A program made the translations under genes and the position numbers. DNA of 64,000 bases from Bugulina stolonifera (taxonomy: Eukaryota; Bryozoa; Gymnolaemata; Cheilostomatida; Bugulidae): assembly GCA_935421135.1 (NCBI GenBank), contig OW285196.1, forward strand, positions 15,125,001 through 15,189,000. The letters are read 5' to 3'. The notes below the pieces were generated by a model that was given only the letters and a program-made list of their open reading frames with translations, was not told where the DNA came from and ran no database searches. This document shows, one piece after another, positions 13,201 through 25,897 of the stretch (position 1 is its first letter; every line of letters begins with the position of its first letter).

Positions 13201-14643
13201 GTGAAAGAGGTGTAAACACACTGCATATTCCGAGTGCCCTGACAGTAATAAACTTACCATAAGACTTATTAAGGGTTAATGCAGCACATTTACTACAGTC
13301 AGGTATAGATGAGGTAACTCCATCAGGAGGTGAGGTAACTCCAACAGGAAGTGAGGTAGTTCCAACAGGAAGTGGGGTAGTGGAGGTAGTAGCAGTAGTA
13401 ACTTCTCTCATCATGGCCTGTTCTATCATATCTGTACATCTGCCAACATTATGGACAATGTCAGAGACATGGTTTACATGACTTGCAGTTAGACAAATCG
13501 TCTGCTTGTTTAACGTCACGCCATACTACTCGAAATACTCTAAAGTAATAAAGTAAAGTATATTCCGGCTAAACCCAATCTCAGCAAAAATGCAGTCATT
13601 ATAACCATTTGCACATTGTATAGGTTATGCATATAACTTAATTAAGATATGTGAGACAGGTTGCTAGAGGAAGTGACAGATATTATATACATGTAGTACC
13701 ACAGCTCTTACCTCTGCTCTACTCTCTGCTCTACTAAAGGTAGTGCATTGTTCAGTATAGCAGCAAAGTTATCAACAGTGTTTCTCTTGACAGCTGTGGC
13801 TATAGCCTCCACCTCTTCCAAGTGATGGTGCATTGTGGATACTTGGAGCCCAAGGCTATTCAATGTATCATTCATAGACACAATATCTCCTAATAACAGC
13901 TTGTTTTTATCCTACAAATATTCGTACTGTTGTTTACTGCCTCGAGACTTGCCTAATTAGAATTTAAATTAAACAAAATATGAACTAACAGTACCTCCAG
14001 GCAATAACATCCACAGCTTACGATGAAGCAAGCCCTGCTAGTATATTTCACCATGCTAAAATGTTTTGAATTCACGGTGGGATATTGAGCATAAGACAGT
14101 GTACCTTGAATTGTGTGTTCCAGGGAAGGAACATGTTAGATGTCTTTGGCAAGCTACCTCTATGCTCATCCACAGAGTTTGTTTCTTTTGAGATCTTCTC
14201 AAACATTACAGTTGCGTCATCTACTTGTTTTCTCACAGAAGTCAATATGTTCTCAACAATACCGAGCCTGCTATTCTGCTGCATTACCACCTACAACATC
14301 CTTAGCCATTATATTTATAGCATCTACATGACCTACATTTGTCATAGTCCTGTGACTACAGGACCTATATTTCTAGTTCTACAAGTTTATGTACAGACAT
14401 GGACAGGAGAAACTAATTGCGTCTGTTCTGTTTACTTCAGTAGTTGCTATAATCTACCTGAATAAGAGTGGTAATGAGTTCCCTCACAGCTCTGGGTTCT
14501 CTCTCCAGCTCTGTGGAGTAAGTACCGTATAGCTTATATATACTCTCAGCCGTGTATAGAGCGGTCTCCTTTTGGTTACCATTGGCCAAAGCAGCAGACA
14601 AGCAGACGGCTAGAAAGATAGTAAACAGCGTAGCCAATCTCAT
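10278..14643 (-). CDS. Secreted olfactomedin-domain protein with coiled coil
   Basis: Nine exons on the minus strand: 14458-14643, 14105-14290, 13712-13911, 13258-13481, 11831-12054, 11344-11542, 10964-11175, 10751-10847 and 10278-10522. All phases agree and give 590 aa. Exon 1 opens with a signal peptide (MRLATLFTIFLAVCLSAALA). Exons 2-3 are heptad-like and amphipathic (LGLQVSTMHHHLEEVEAI), as in olfactomedins that oligomerise by coiled coil. Exon 4 carries a Thr/Pro-rich linker with short TSLPVGVTS repeats, possibly O-glycosylated. Exons 5-9 form the olfactomedin five-bladed propeller. Family signatures visible are VIGSWMQD, GGTGHIVYNSSLFC, LLTDSLGIWVVYSNEE, IIVLKLNPVTLET, CFM followed by INGNLYTL, and the C-terminal NPRLNRLYTW. 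Such proteins act outside the cell in matrix and adhesion; which subfamily this is cannot be told from reading alone. Confidence 0.9.
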
Positions 14644-17028
14644 TGTCCTCTCGCACTAAGATCTGCAATCCAATAAAGTTTGACAATGGTCAGTGAACTC
14701 TGTTTGCCGTCAGTAAAGTAGGGTTAGTCAAAGATCTCAAACATTGCCACCTAATCAGATTGATTTTTGCATGCTTTAGCCCGGATTATGTAACTGAAAT
14801 ACTACTTTACCAGAATTGAATCCCTTCTATAGAGAGAAGCTGTAACAAGTTGTATATTAGAAAACAAAATATTTGTTTAATAAAGCAAATATTTTCTGTG
14901 CTAGAGAATATTGAATCTATAAGCTAATTAAAATAACAACAACAAATACAGACCTACCAAGGCATCACTGGAGCCAAAACAGATGATAACTTTTAAGTTA
15001 TTATCCTACAAGTGTGGGAAAGAGAGAGATGGGCAGGTATGTTACTTGGGTCTATCAGCTCAAGTACAAATAAACACCTCAACTCTTTTTACTTGCCTTC
15101 ATGCATGATTATTATAATAATTATTATCATAAATGTCTCCTTACAAAAGAGACTGCTTGAGCATTCTATAGCATATATACATGTACAGTTGAATCAAGTA
15201 GATTTAGTTACATGTATATTATGGGAGAAATCAACAGGAATAAAGACGATAATTAATTCGATCCTATCGAATTAATTATCGGTTTGGTTTTCTATTTTAT
15301 TCCTAGGGGAATAAGATAGAAAATGAGACAACAACACATAAATTATGATAAAGTATAGAGTACGTACCTGTAGACTGTGAGAGCAATGTAAATAATAATA
15401 ATATAAACATCCAACAGTGTAAAGAACAAGGGTAGCTCTATCTGTGACATCACACACTGCAGTAGATATAGTGTAAGCACTACATATTACAGTAAATCAC
15501 TCAACATTTGTATTGCTGTCAATGTGTAAAGCAAAGACCACAGTCTATCCAGCTTACATTTGATGTATTGAAAATTAGCTTAGTTTCTAGAAATAAAAGT
15601 TGATAATTAAGATAATAATTAGCATCATGTATGTACAAGTGATTAAAAGAATTGATTATATATTTCTCACAGGCTGTTGACTATAATAGCAGGTCTATGT
15701 GTGTATATGGTGTATATGATACCACTAGCACTACATACAGTGTGTAAACCTTCAGTACTGTGATTAGCCTAATATAATATATCATCTTACTATTACTCCG
15801 TAACAAGCTTTAATATTACTAATTTTAGCACAACACAAGTAGTCCTAAGCACTCTGTAGAAGACAGGCCATGTATTATGTTATGCCACAGGGATAGAGGG
15901 CTAGGTGTGGGCCAATAGGGACTAGCTGACCTATCATCTCTCTCTACTGTATCCACATGCCTATCAAAAATTCAAAGAATATAAGAAGCGTTCATTTGCC
16001 TGAATACAACCAAACGTATTCAAACTTCCAGCAAATGCCATGACATGTAAATAACCAAATGAAATTTTTCTGTTCAAAACAACTAATTAATAGATTTACA
16101 CATAATTATCTGACTGCTTAACTGATAGATTCACACATCCTTGCATAAACTAACATCACATAGTCGATTATAATAGACACGGTGGGCTTTCACTATTCTG
16201 TAATCAATAGAAATCGACCTACACAGTGATACTATGTTGTGTGTACACCTTACATCTAGAGTAATGTAAGGTAGCACAGAGTAGGTAAGAAACCAGGGAA
16301 TTATGCAACCTGTGACTACGTATTATAACACAGGCCTTCACCTCACTGATAGCAGTTAGCTAACAGTACAACTACTGTATATAGTGACTGAGCTCTTTCA
16401 TTACTTGTTATTGTTTAGAGTTATCAGACCATGGATTTACCACAGCAAGATGTGACAACTCCAAATATATAAGCAATAACACTATGCTATCAGGTAACTA
16501 CATGTAATTATAATAGATAGGCCTGTATTACATGATAATTAACCTTCTCGTTGATTCCTTCAGAAAATACTCTGATGTTTTAGCTGCCAATTTTATTGGG
16601 GTCAAAGAGCTAAATCCACAAAACATGTCACATAAACCCTACATGTAGCCAAGTACATGAGCAAAGTTAAATACACACAGTTTTATAAGTCTATACATGA
16701 CATACATGTACAGTTGTATATCCTATAGTACACATTGAAAGTTTACGGTATTTCCGATTAGATATTCTAATTTATATGATAAAGTTGCAGCTACATCGCA
16801 GTGATGTCACATCAACATGTTCCTGAATGAGTAGTTTTAAAGCCAAGATGGACAGAGATTACATTGACCAATAGAATCCAGTGTGACACTGCAGTAGCAC
16901 ACCTTTATACTCAATACTAACACATAGAAAAAGCACCCTAACAATATCAGTTCATTGAGCTCACCATTGCTTGTGCATTATACTAGTAAGGTAAACAGAT
17001 TGGCTAAGGGGTGTGTACCAACGTAACG
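14644..17028. other. Intergenic region upstream of the olfactomedin gene
   Basis: Contains the 5' region of the olfactomedin gene and the 3' UTR of the ArgRS gene. A minus-strand AATAAA (read on + as TTTATT near 16592) is a candidate ArgRS polyadenylation signal. A perfect hairpin sits at 15247-15281. No coding exon recognised. Confidence 0.5.
15247..15281. repeat. Perfect inverted repeat, 16-bp arms with 3-nt loop
   Basis: CGATAATTAATTCGAT, then CCT, then the exact reverse complement. It is AT-rich, and no flanking target duplication or transposon end was seen. Confidence 0.9.
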
Positions 17029-20000
17029 TTACATCTTAGATACCGGCTGAATTCCTAGTATTGAGAATGACTTGGCCATGACATTAGCTGTACCTTCACA
17101 CAGTAGCAGTCTGCCAGTGTTTACCTTTATTATCTTCCCTGTAAAATATAGCATACTAAAACATTGTAGTGCAAGGGCAGATGTGTTTATGGATACAGAG
17201 AATGAGAGGACAACTCCTATAGTTTAGCATATTTCTACTGATACCGTGTGCTGAGAGAGATGTACATGTAGGTACATCAATATACTTGGTTCACTACACT
17301 ATTTACATGTAGTTAGACAGATGTAAAACAGACATATATGATAATAAAGCATTGTGGTGCAGTACACACACCCCAATGATCTCTAAGCTAGTACTGACCT
17401 GTAGTCCTATCCTTCTCTATACAGTAGCAGTTATCGTAGAACTCGGTGTAGGCTCTGGACAAGTCATACATGTACTCACACAGGTAATGCATACACATAT
17501 CAGCTGTCACTTGGGCTATAATCTACAAACAGTATTAATGAGATAATGTTTACTGATCAACATCAAACGCATTTCGAAGTTGTTTCTCCATGGATTTAAT
17601 TTTTACATTCTCTAACAAAGAGCCAAAGAACCGTAGAGCGTTGGGTTTACAATCTACAACAGAATACTACAGGCTTATTAGTGCCCTGTTGAATACTGGT
17701 AGCAGTAGTAACATGTACAGCGAGCACTGAGTGTCACAAACACTGAGTGTCCGTTTTATTTATGTCGACAAACTCCACGGACATTGGAGCCATTGATATA
17801 CTGAAGAGAGTTTATATGACATACACTTAGTATAACCATTATACTCTACACCTGAAGTGATAAACATACACTATCACTAGTAGAGACTAACCTGTGGGAA
17901 TCTGAGTATAAACTTAGCCAGTTTCCATTCTGCTGGATGCTCGAGAGATGGGAGGGTTGTCTTAGCTGCATCCGCTAAGGCTTCTGGACTGAGGTTGGCC
18001 AGTCGGGCTATAGACCTGGTGGAGCAATAACATACCATGTATATACATTACTATTGGAGGGTGTTCATAACATTGGAACAGGTATATTTGTTATATGTAT
18101 GTTTAAAAACAAAAATCACATAATATGCAGTACTTACCTGATCCTAGTGTAAGTATATAGGCCTAGTACTATAATATGCAGTACTTACCTTATTCTAGTG
18201 TAAGTATATAGTAAGTATGCTGCTGTATTTCCCTTATCATCTAACATCTGCAAGTAAACAGCGTGCTATGGTATAATACAGGTATCTGATGTCCACAACA
18301 ACAATTGGAACCAGTGGAACTAAAGCTAGCACAGGATGAGACCCTCCTATTATAACAGAGTGTGTAAATTACAGCACAATATGAAACATGCAGTGAACAC
18401 ATGTGATAAGAGCATGAACAGAAGTTATCCACTCCTGACAGCAGAGGGGAGGTAACTTCAATGACAAACCCCTGAATGCAGGATAGGCTTGTTTGTAGGT
18501 CTAGCAAGATGAGGTGTACAGTACCAGGGCACTTGAACTATACCAAAGTAAATCAAAGTGTGAACTGGAAACCCTATCTGCCTGCTGATTGGTTCTACTA
18601 GTAACACATTGGCATTTGGTATTGTAATTAGCTACTATGTTTACATAGCTACCAGCTGGCAATAGTTTATGATACCATTAGAGGATATGGGCAGTGTGAA
18701 TTAATATTAGAATATAACCATGTGACCACTGCCAGTGTAGATAGACTAGGATAACAACACACGTTAGGATATAATGATATCATATATTACATATGGAGAG
18801 CAGGCGCCACGATGATATCATGTATTACAGATGAAGAGCAGGCACCTTGTCAAATGAGAAGATGTAGTCGTTGGTTCGGTTGTGGCTCAGATCTGCATAC
18901 TTGATACATCCGAACGCGACAGCATCTCTGGCAGCATTGAGTTCTTCCTTCGTCAATTCCTTTCAATAACACATCATACATTGTGTCACTAACCATTACA
19001 CATATTATACAGGTATACAGCATGTACACGTATATACATGTCATGTAGCCTACACATTGATACATCTCACAGCAGTAATTGTCTACAATAACACCAACCT
19101 ATAGTGAGACACGATGTGGTAGAAATAGCTTAGACCTATATGTAGCTCAAGATATAAAGGTAGATGCTTGTGATAAACCACCTAGACATACTTGTCTAAT
19201 GAACCACAATGAACATTGGGCGGATAAGCTAAGCACCAAAGTTAAGTCAATATATGTTTAGGGGTTACCTTATCCCGTCCCTTTTCCTTGAGTTTTTCCT
19301 CACTCCTTCTACAGCCCTCATCAAGTAGATCTCTCAGTCTAACTGTAACTCCTGATCGTGTCTTGAACTTCTTCCTACAGACACACAGACAGATACTCCA
19401 AATATTCACTACTACTGCTGTATACGTACAACCTTATATAGTATGTTACTAGTTCTAACTGCAAGTTGACAACCTAATGAACAGGTTATAATGTAGGATA
19501 GTTGTACTCGTTAGCTTGTGGTTTACAATGTACAATATTGAATATGTTTAGGCATATCTGGTAATTATTAGACGGCAACCTGCACAAACACACAAACACA
19601 CTAACATAACAAGGCAAAGTGTTGTTTCTCAGTTTCAACATTGTCTAGAAACCATAATTGCTCAATACAAGTGAATAACAATGCATATACCCTGTGTTAT
19701 CAGATAACAATGGATATACCCTGTGTTACCAGATAACAATGCATATACCCTGTGTTACCAGATAACAATGGATATACCCTGTGTTACCAGATAACAATGG
19801 ATATACCCTGTGTTACCAGATAACAATGGATATACCCTGTGTTACCAGATAACAATGGATATACAATGTGTTACCAGATAACAATGGATATACCCTGTGT
19901 TACCAGATAACAATGGATATACCCTGTGTTACCAGATAACAATGCATATACCCTGTGTTACCAGATAACAATGGATATACCTTGTGTTACCAGATACAAT

Positions 20001-23000
20001 AGATATACACTGTGTTACCAGATAACAATGGATATACCCTGTGTTACCAGACAACAATGGATATACCCTGTGTTACCAGATAACAATGCATATACAATGT
20101 GTTACCAGATAACAATGGATATACCCTGTGTTACCAGATAACAATGGATATACCCTGTGTTACCAGATAACAATGGATATACAATGTGTTACCAGATAAC
20201 AATGGATATACCCTGTGTTACCAGATGACGACATAAGACAAGGTAGCCTTAGAGCTAAACAGGACTACGTAGCCTTAGAACTAAACAGGACTATGTAGCC
20301 TTAGAGCTAAATAGGCCTACGTAGCCTTAGAACCACCAATTGTATCACTCACTTGTCCTCACCCAACACGACACCAAACCCTACATGTTCCACTCTCTTC
20401 TCTTCTGGCTTGTACCAGCCCACATGTCTGGCTGCAGCATAAATCAGCTCCAGATGAGTTCCCTGTAATGGGAGAAGTAACAACTATACAGTTATTATGC
20501 AATAGGTGTGTGATATGTTGAACAGTGATTAGACCAGTCTCAATAAACCACACCATGTCTACCCTGGTAGTACTGAGCTATATATTAACTACATAATAAT
20601 GAATTTGAAAGGCGCCTTAGACAACTTACCTTGGCAAGAGAAAATTTGCCGCAACATTGTCTCAAAACAAAAACGTGACTCTACTATTAAATATGGACAT
20701 ATCGATACCATGCTGTGATTGGCCAATACTCAACTCTACCTCTGACTCTGTTAGAATGCTAATATCAACACTCTTACATGCGATGATAACTAACAACTAG
20801 TACTGCCACACCCACCTGTCCAGCATCCACTACATACAGCAACCAATCACCTTTCTCCTCAAACAGTCTGTATTTAATGGCGGCCATGTCTGACGTATCG
20901 TAGGTGAATCCACCGTCTGACTTGACTATTGTCATCGGTATCGGAGCTCCTGGTATGAACATCAGGGTTCTACCTTCCTCCTCCGTAAGATAACCTAATG
21001 GTAAGTTAAACATACAAGAGTTACCTTCCTCGCCGAAAGTATAACAAGAGGAGTTGCTCGCACTATGTAATACTATTTACTGACACGGAGTTATTCACTT
21101 ACCTTGCTTGTTTAGTTCTGATACAACAGCCTCCATCCTGTCTTGGTAGAAAGATTCCCCTTTCTCCTCCAACCTGATCTTCAGCTGATCATAGATCTTC
21201 TGAAACTCTATAATATACACCATCCAATCATATAACAGTCTACTATACACTATCCAATCATATAATAGTCTAGTACGCGATATCCAATCATATAGTAGTA
21301 TCGTAAATACCATCCAATCATATAGTATCCACTATCCAACCATATAACAGTCTACTATACACTATCCAATCATATAAAAGTATCATATACACCATCCAAT
21401 CATATAGTAGTATAGTATTACACTATCCAATCATATAATAGTATAGTATACACCATTCAATCATTGCAGATATCACTAAATGAAGGTCAAGAATTAATAA
21501 TTATTTACCTTTACGAGATACATCACATATAAGTTGCCAGGCAGCGTGATGCTCAGGGTCATGTGACTGGAGCTTTACTACTGCTTGGTAAGCTCGTTCC
21601 TTAAACTCTTTTTCAGCATCAAACCGCTTTTTAGATTCCTGTGGGAGAGAATGACTAAGTTAACATGTGATAGAATAAAGAGTGTCTACTGGCTAGTCCA
21701 GCTTGCCAGGGAAATTCCAAAGTTTTGATTGACAAATCAAAGTAGCCAAAAAAGAGGGAGAAATGATCCATCAGAGTATGGCGGTTCTACCTCCCTAACA
21801 AACAAGCTTCATTAACATACCTCAAATCAAGAAATCGCTGCCACCTTCTTGAGCAACACAAAATAAAACTGAATACGCTGTACCTTATAGAAAGCCTGCA
21901 GGTCTGCTATGGGTGGAGATACTTTGGCATAATCTGGAAACATGTCCTGCAGGTGAGCGATGAGCATACCAAACTGTGTGCCCCAGTCACCTACGTGGTT
22001 AACACGGACTACATTGTGGCCCAAGAACTCACACAAGTTACAGATACTGTCTCCAATGATAGTCGACCTGCGAGTATACAGAGTAGGGGAGCTTGGAGTG
22101 TACAAGATACGAGACAGAGAGAGAGCACAACTCCCAAGTCACAACTATTGGATATGATACGAGTCATCCGATGTTCTATTTTACAGCAACTAGAATGTAT
22201 GCGTATGCAGTACGTACCTCAAATGACCAACATGCATTTCTTTAGCTATATTGGGAGATGAGAAATCAACAACAACCCTTTTCTTACTGCCAAGGTAGGG
22301 TGGTCGTACCCCCTCCACCAACATTGTCTGTAGCTGAGCTGCAACAAAATCCTTGCTAAGAAATATGTTGATGAACCCTGGTCCAGCTATCTCTGTCTGT
22401 AAGTGGAGAAGTAAAGCAGTTGGTTCAAAGTGTGAAGTAAACAGCTGTTCATCAAGTAATATTTGAAGAAAATGTTTTGTTTCAAGTCTTTCACTATACA
22501 ATGAGTAACTATAGTATGTTGCGCCTTCTAGCAGATAAAACAAGGTTAACTTTAATGCATATCTTTGTACACACCTTTGCAATAATATCATTTGGTGGTA
22601 GAGCAGCTACAATCTTAGCCGCCAGCTCCCTTGGATTAGCCTTCACGTTTATCGCTTTGAATGCCTGCAGTAGAAATACATGGAAATAGTACGACATAAA
22701 GCCTATCACACACAATGAGCCATATATCATCTAGATACAGTGTAAACAGTAGAAAGACCCACCTGTACAAGACCCATGGCACTGTTACACTGATAGTCTC
22801 CAAACTTAGGATTTGTCGCAAGGGACATGGCTGCCTGCGGTGCTGACGTACCAAGCTCGGGGAACGCAGTTCTGATGGACTGTGTGAAGAGATCTGTGAA
22901 AGAACCTATGATGTCTAACATGAAGTCCTTCTTTATTTCAGCTGTTCGTCTTTCCTCTTCCTCAACAGCCTGAGATGTAAGAATACTTAGTCAGCGGGAA

Positions 23001-24456
23001 AGTTACATTCACTAACCGAAGACTTTTTCTCTTTCCTAACTAGAAGGAAGTGGAGCCAAACAGTGGAACAAAGTGATGTTGAGTCAGAACTAACCTGCCA
23101 GAGGCTGAAACATTACGATGTCAAAGTAACACTGATCATTGATAGATAGTATGTATAGGACTACTACAATTGATAGATAGTATGTGTATGACTACTACAA
23201 AGGCAGTGACTGCACGCTAAGCCTTTATCTTGAAGTAAATGCTCAACCATTTAATTATACAGTGAAAGAGATATACATCGTTTATTGACAGTATAATATA
23301 TAATAATATAATCCCAAACAAATTCCTAGACTAAAACTTTTAGCTGTTGGATAAGAGCTAACCCGTTGGAGAATGTTAGATCGATACTTTAGCTTAGCAT
23401 TCTCAGCCCTCAGAGCTGCTAGCTCTTCTGTAACCATATCTTCAGTCAATTCGCCACAAACGCCGTTTTCGAGTCGTTTCACCTCAGCTACTAATGCCAT
23501 TAGCTCATCCTCCTATAAAATATGATTGTACAGCAGTTTAATGACAGAATTTTTCAGTTGTCAATTCATTAAATTAATAAGCCTGCGGTATGGCTGGATT
23601 ATCATTGTTCACAATTTACAGTAGCCTGTCAACTAGGCCTAAGTGGTCTAGGCTATATAAATTCAGGGCGGTGTTTTATGGGACACCGGGGAGGTACTGT
23701 TGTTCCTCTTGTCAACATAAAGTGGCCTAAACGCACTACCTTTGCAAACTGGTCACTGTTTCCCGTAATATTTGCTTGATTTCCGGTTGGTGACCGAAGT
23801 GCTACAACTCTCTACTTATAACTCTGTGGCGTTGCTAAGGAGACGGGAGTAACCAGTAATCTGGAAATAATTACTACATTGCAGGATGTATGCAAGTAAC
23901 TATAAAACTGTATAGAGCTCTGCTAAAAGGCTCTATGACCATATACCGGTCACCAACTTTTAACATAGAGCCATAGAGTTAACTTAACTCTAATCAGGGA
24001 GCATGCAAATTCTATCTGATGATTCGAGTAAAGAGCCAGTAGATTTGCGATAGCATAGCCCAACCAGATGTAGCGCTTCATCTGAATATAGTGCCAACAT
24101 TACAGTATTTTATAATTAGCAATATTATTTATTATGTTATCAAATTATTATCGATAAGTCCCCCCACCCCCATTAACTTAATTAAATTCGCACATCTGAT
24201 CAATTGTCGTAGTCAAATAATAAGTAGACGCTATTATAATTATTTATTACAATTAGTATTAGAGTCCTAAATTTAAAACTAATCAACCACTTTTACTTAG
24301 ATTTTCAGATTCAATCTAAGACTTGATAAAATTATATTATTTATTACAATTACTAACGGTTATCAGTTATGGAATGGTTGCATTGATTAGACAATGACTT
24401 ACTGTCCGATTAGTTTGAGCGGTAAACTGGTCTATTTCTTCTGGTGATAACTCCAT
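17029..24456 (-). CDS. RARS1: Arginyl-tRNA synthetase, cytosolic
   Basis: Sixteen exons on the minus strand: 24403-24456 (start), 23363-23512, 22763-22969, 22575-22664, 22218-22396, 21884-22067, 21509-21638, 21103-21207, 20816-20994, 20353-20462, 19269-19374, 18846-18959, 18189-18247, 17892-18015, 17399-17522 and 17029-17138 (stop). Every junction is in phase, giving 674 aa, close to animal enzymes (about 660). Order: a leucine-rich N-terminal helix used for the multisynthetase complex ([15 protein letters not shown]); the N-terminal additional domain ([13 protein letters not shown]); the catalytic core with [16 protein letters not shown], containing the class I HIGH-like HVGH, and [20 protein letters not shown]; the [17 protein letters not shown] region that replaces a canonical KMSKS; and the DALR anticodon-binding domain ending [17 protein letters not shown]. 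It charges tRNA-Arg in the cytosol. The gene looks intact; intron 10 carries large minisatellites. Confidence 0.97.
18121..18222 (-). repeat. 51-bp tandem duplication spanning a 5' splice site of ArgRS
   Basis: The end of exon 13 with its donor (at 18189/18188) is repeated 51 bp further into the intron: both copies read ACTTACACTAG-AT-AG|GTAAGTACTGCATATTA on the minus strand. Using the distal copy would add an in-frame TAA at once, so the exon-proximal donor is the productive one. Confidence 0.8.
19677..20226. repeat. 29-bp minisatellite, about 19 copies
   Basis: Unit containing ATACCCTGTGTTACCAGATA followed by ACAATGGAT, in intron 10 of the ArgRS gene. Variants CATATA/GATATA and CAATGTG/CCCTGTG alternate between copies. 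Confidence 0.92.
20236..20334. repeat. 26-bp minisatellite, about 4 copies
   Basis: Unit GTAGCCTTAGAGCTAAACAG plus GACTAC, directly adjacent to the 29-bp array and only about 20 bp from the donor of ArgRS exon 10. Confidence 0.85.
21209..21463. repeat. About 30-bp degenerate minisatellite abutting an ArgRS splice acceptor
   Basis: Eight or so imperfect copies of TATCCAATCATATAATAGTC type units in intron 7, beginning within a few bases of the exon 8 acceptor at 21208. Confidence 0.8.
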
Positions 24457-25897
24457 AACTACAGAGATTATATAGTGTGTTGGCAACGTTGTATAGCTAG
24501 TCTATATGGTAGCGAATTAAAAATTATTTGCGACTTTAGTGAGCATACATTCACAAATTCAATGAATGGAAATAAAGTGATGAAACCAACGAACGTGATT
24601 TTCTGCATTGCGGTTGCTGATTGGTGTAGAAATGTCCATGTGGCAAATCAGGAAATAGGTGCGGCAAAAATGTTTCAGTTTGACCGGCTATAAGTTAGTT
24701 TTCTGTTAGTGCGCCAGCTATTGGGCCATTGCGTGTATCCTCGCGTCTCCAAACGAAATAGGATTGTTCAATATAATAATACGATTTATGACACGACGGA
24801 TATAATTATGGCTTTAGTAGAAGACAACCCCTAAAGTTTACAATCGATCCTGTCATAGAAGTTGTCTACCCAATTTTTATGAGCATATAGCTCCAATATC
24901 TGTACGTAATTAATCTGAAGTACATGTAAATATACAAGACATGTAGATGTAGCTGCTTTGCTAAATAGTAAAAATGAAGTGATTATTAAAAATTTTAATT
25001 CTACTTCAAATGCAGCATTTTACAGCTTTTAGTTTTACCGCACACTTACCTGTATAACATGAAATAGTGACGCTCGGCAACAAGGTACGGCAATAAGATA
25101 CGTTGTATTCACTAGGTCATGAATGTAAAGTATAAAATAGCATAATTTGCGCATGCTATTTCATCTGTCCCATGTATTATAATGCTACACCCATGACAGA
25201 AATAACATAATTCAGCAGAATCGGTCCTTATTTGTGTAGCTTAAACTAGGGGTTAAATATAATGCATGTGTTTCTAATAGTGCATTCTTTTTCTTTTAAT
25301 ATTGTAATATTTTACTATTATACAATCACAATGATAAATTACTTTATTTTTGATGAGGTGGAGTTTTCAAGAAAGAGACAAAGTATTGCTGTGTATGTAT
25401 GTACCATGTAATTGCATTCTTAGTAAACTTGGGGGAGGCAACTCCCGAATAGAGGATCAGAATTGTTAGTTCATTACAGTATGCTAGGCATACCTTGTGC
25501 AATTGGCACAAGAAAAATAAGTGTCCTCGTCAGTCTTTAGCTGGCATAATCTAAATGTAGATAATCTACAGTTTCTACTCCAACTATGAGGTGTTACAGT
25601 CATGTAGTTTGAAAACAATTCTAAACAATAATATAACAAATTCTAAAAGTTCACAGTTATGTTTAGTTATGCAGGTGAATCACTTTCAACTTACATATGG
25701 AATGCTTTTAGCACAAAGTTGCCATAAACACATCTAGCAAAACGCCAAAACTGCTGAAGTATCCTTGCAACTGAAGTTGGAAATGTGGTAATAGTTATAC
25801 TTTCATCTCCTCAGGGCTCAATGTTTGACTTTGACTGGGTAATTATTATTTATCATAGTTGAACCGATGTAGAGGCAAGATACATGGATCTGATTTG
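24457..25897. other. Intergenic region upstream of ArgRS
   Basis: Holds the ArgRS promoter side and the 3' flank of the minus-strand channel gene. No coding exon, RNA gene or repeat array recognised; AT-rich. Confidence 0.5.

Noticed and set aside
17549..17646. Minus-strand open run of 33 codons with an acceptor and stop, between ArgRS exons 14 and 15
   Set aside because: Its frame ([17 protein letters not shown]) would need a phase-1 donor, while exon 14 ends in phase 0; exon 14 joins exon 15 in phase and gives the conserved ArgRS sequence. No partner exons were found.
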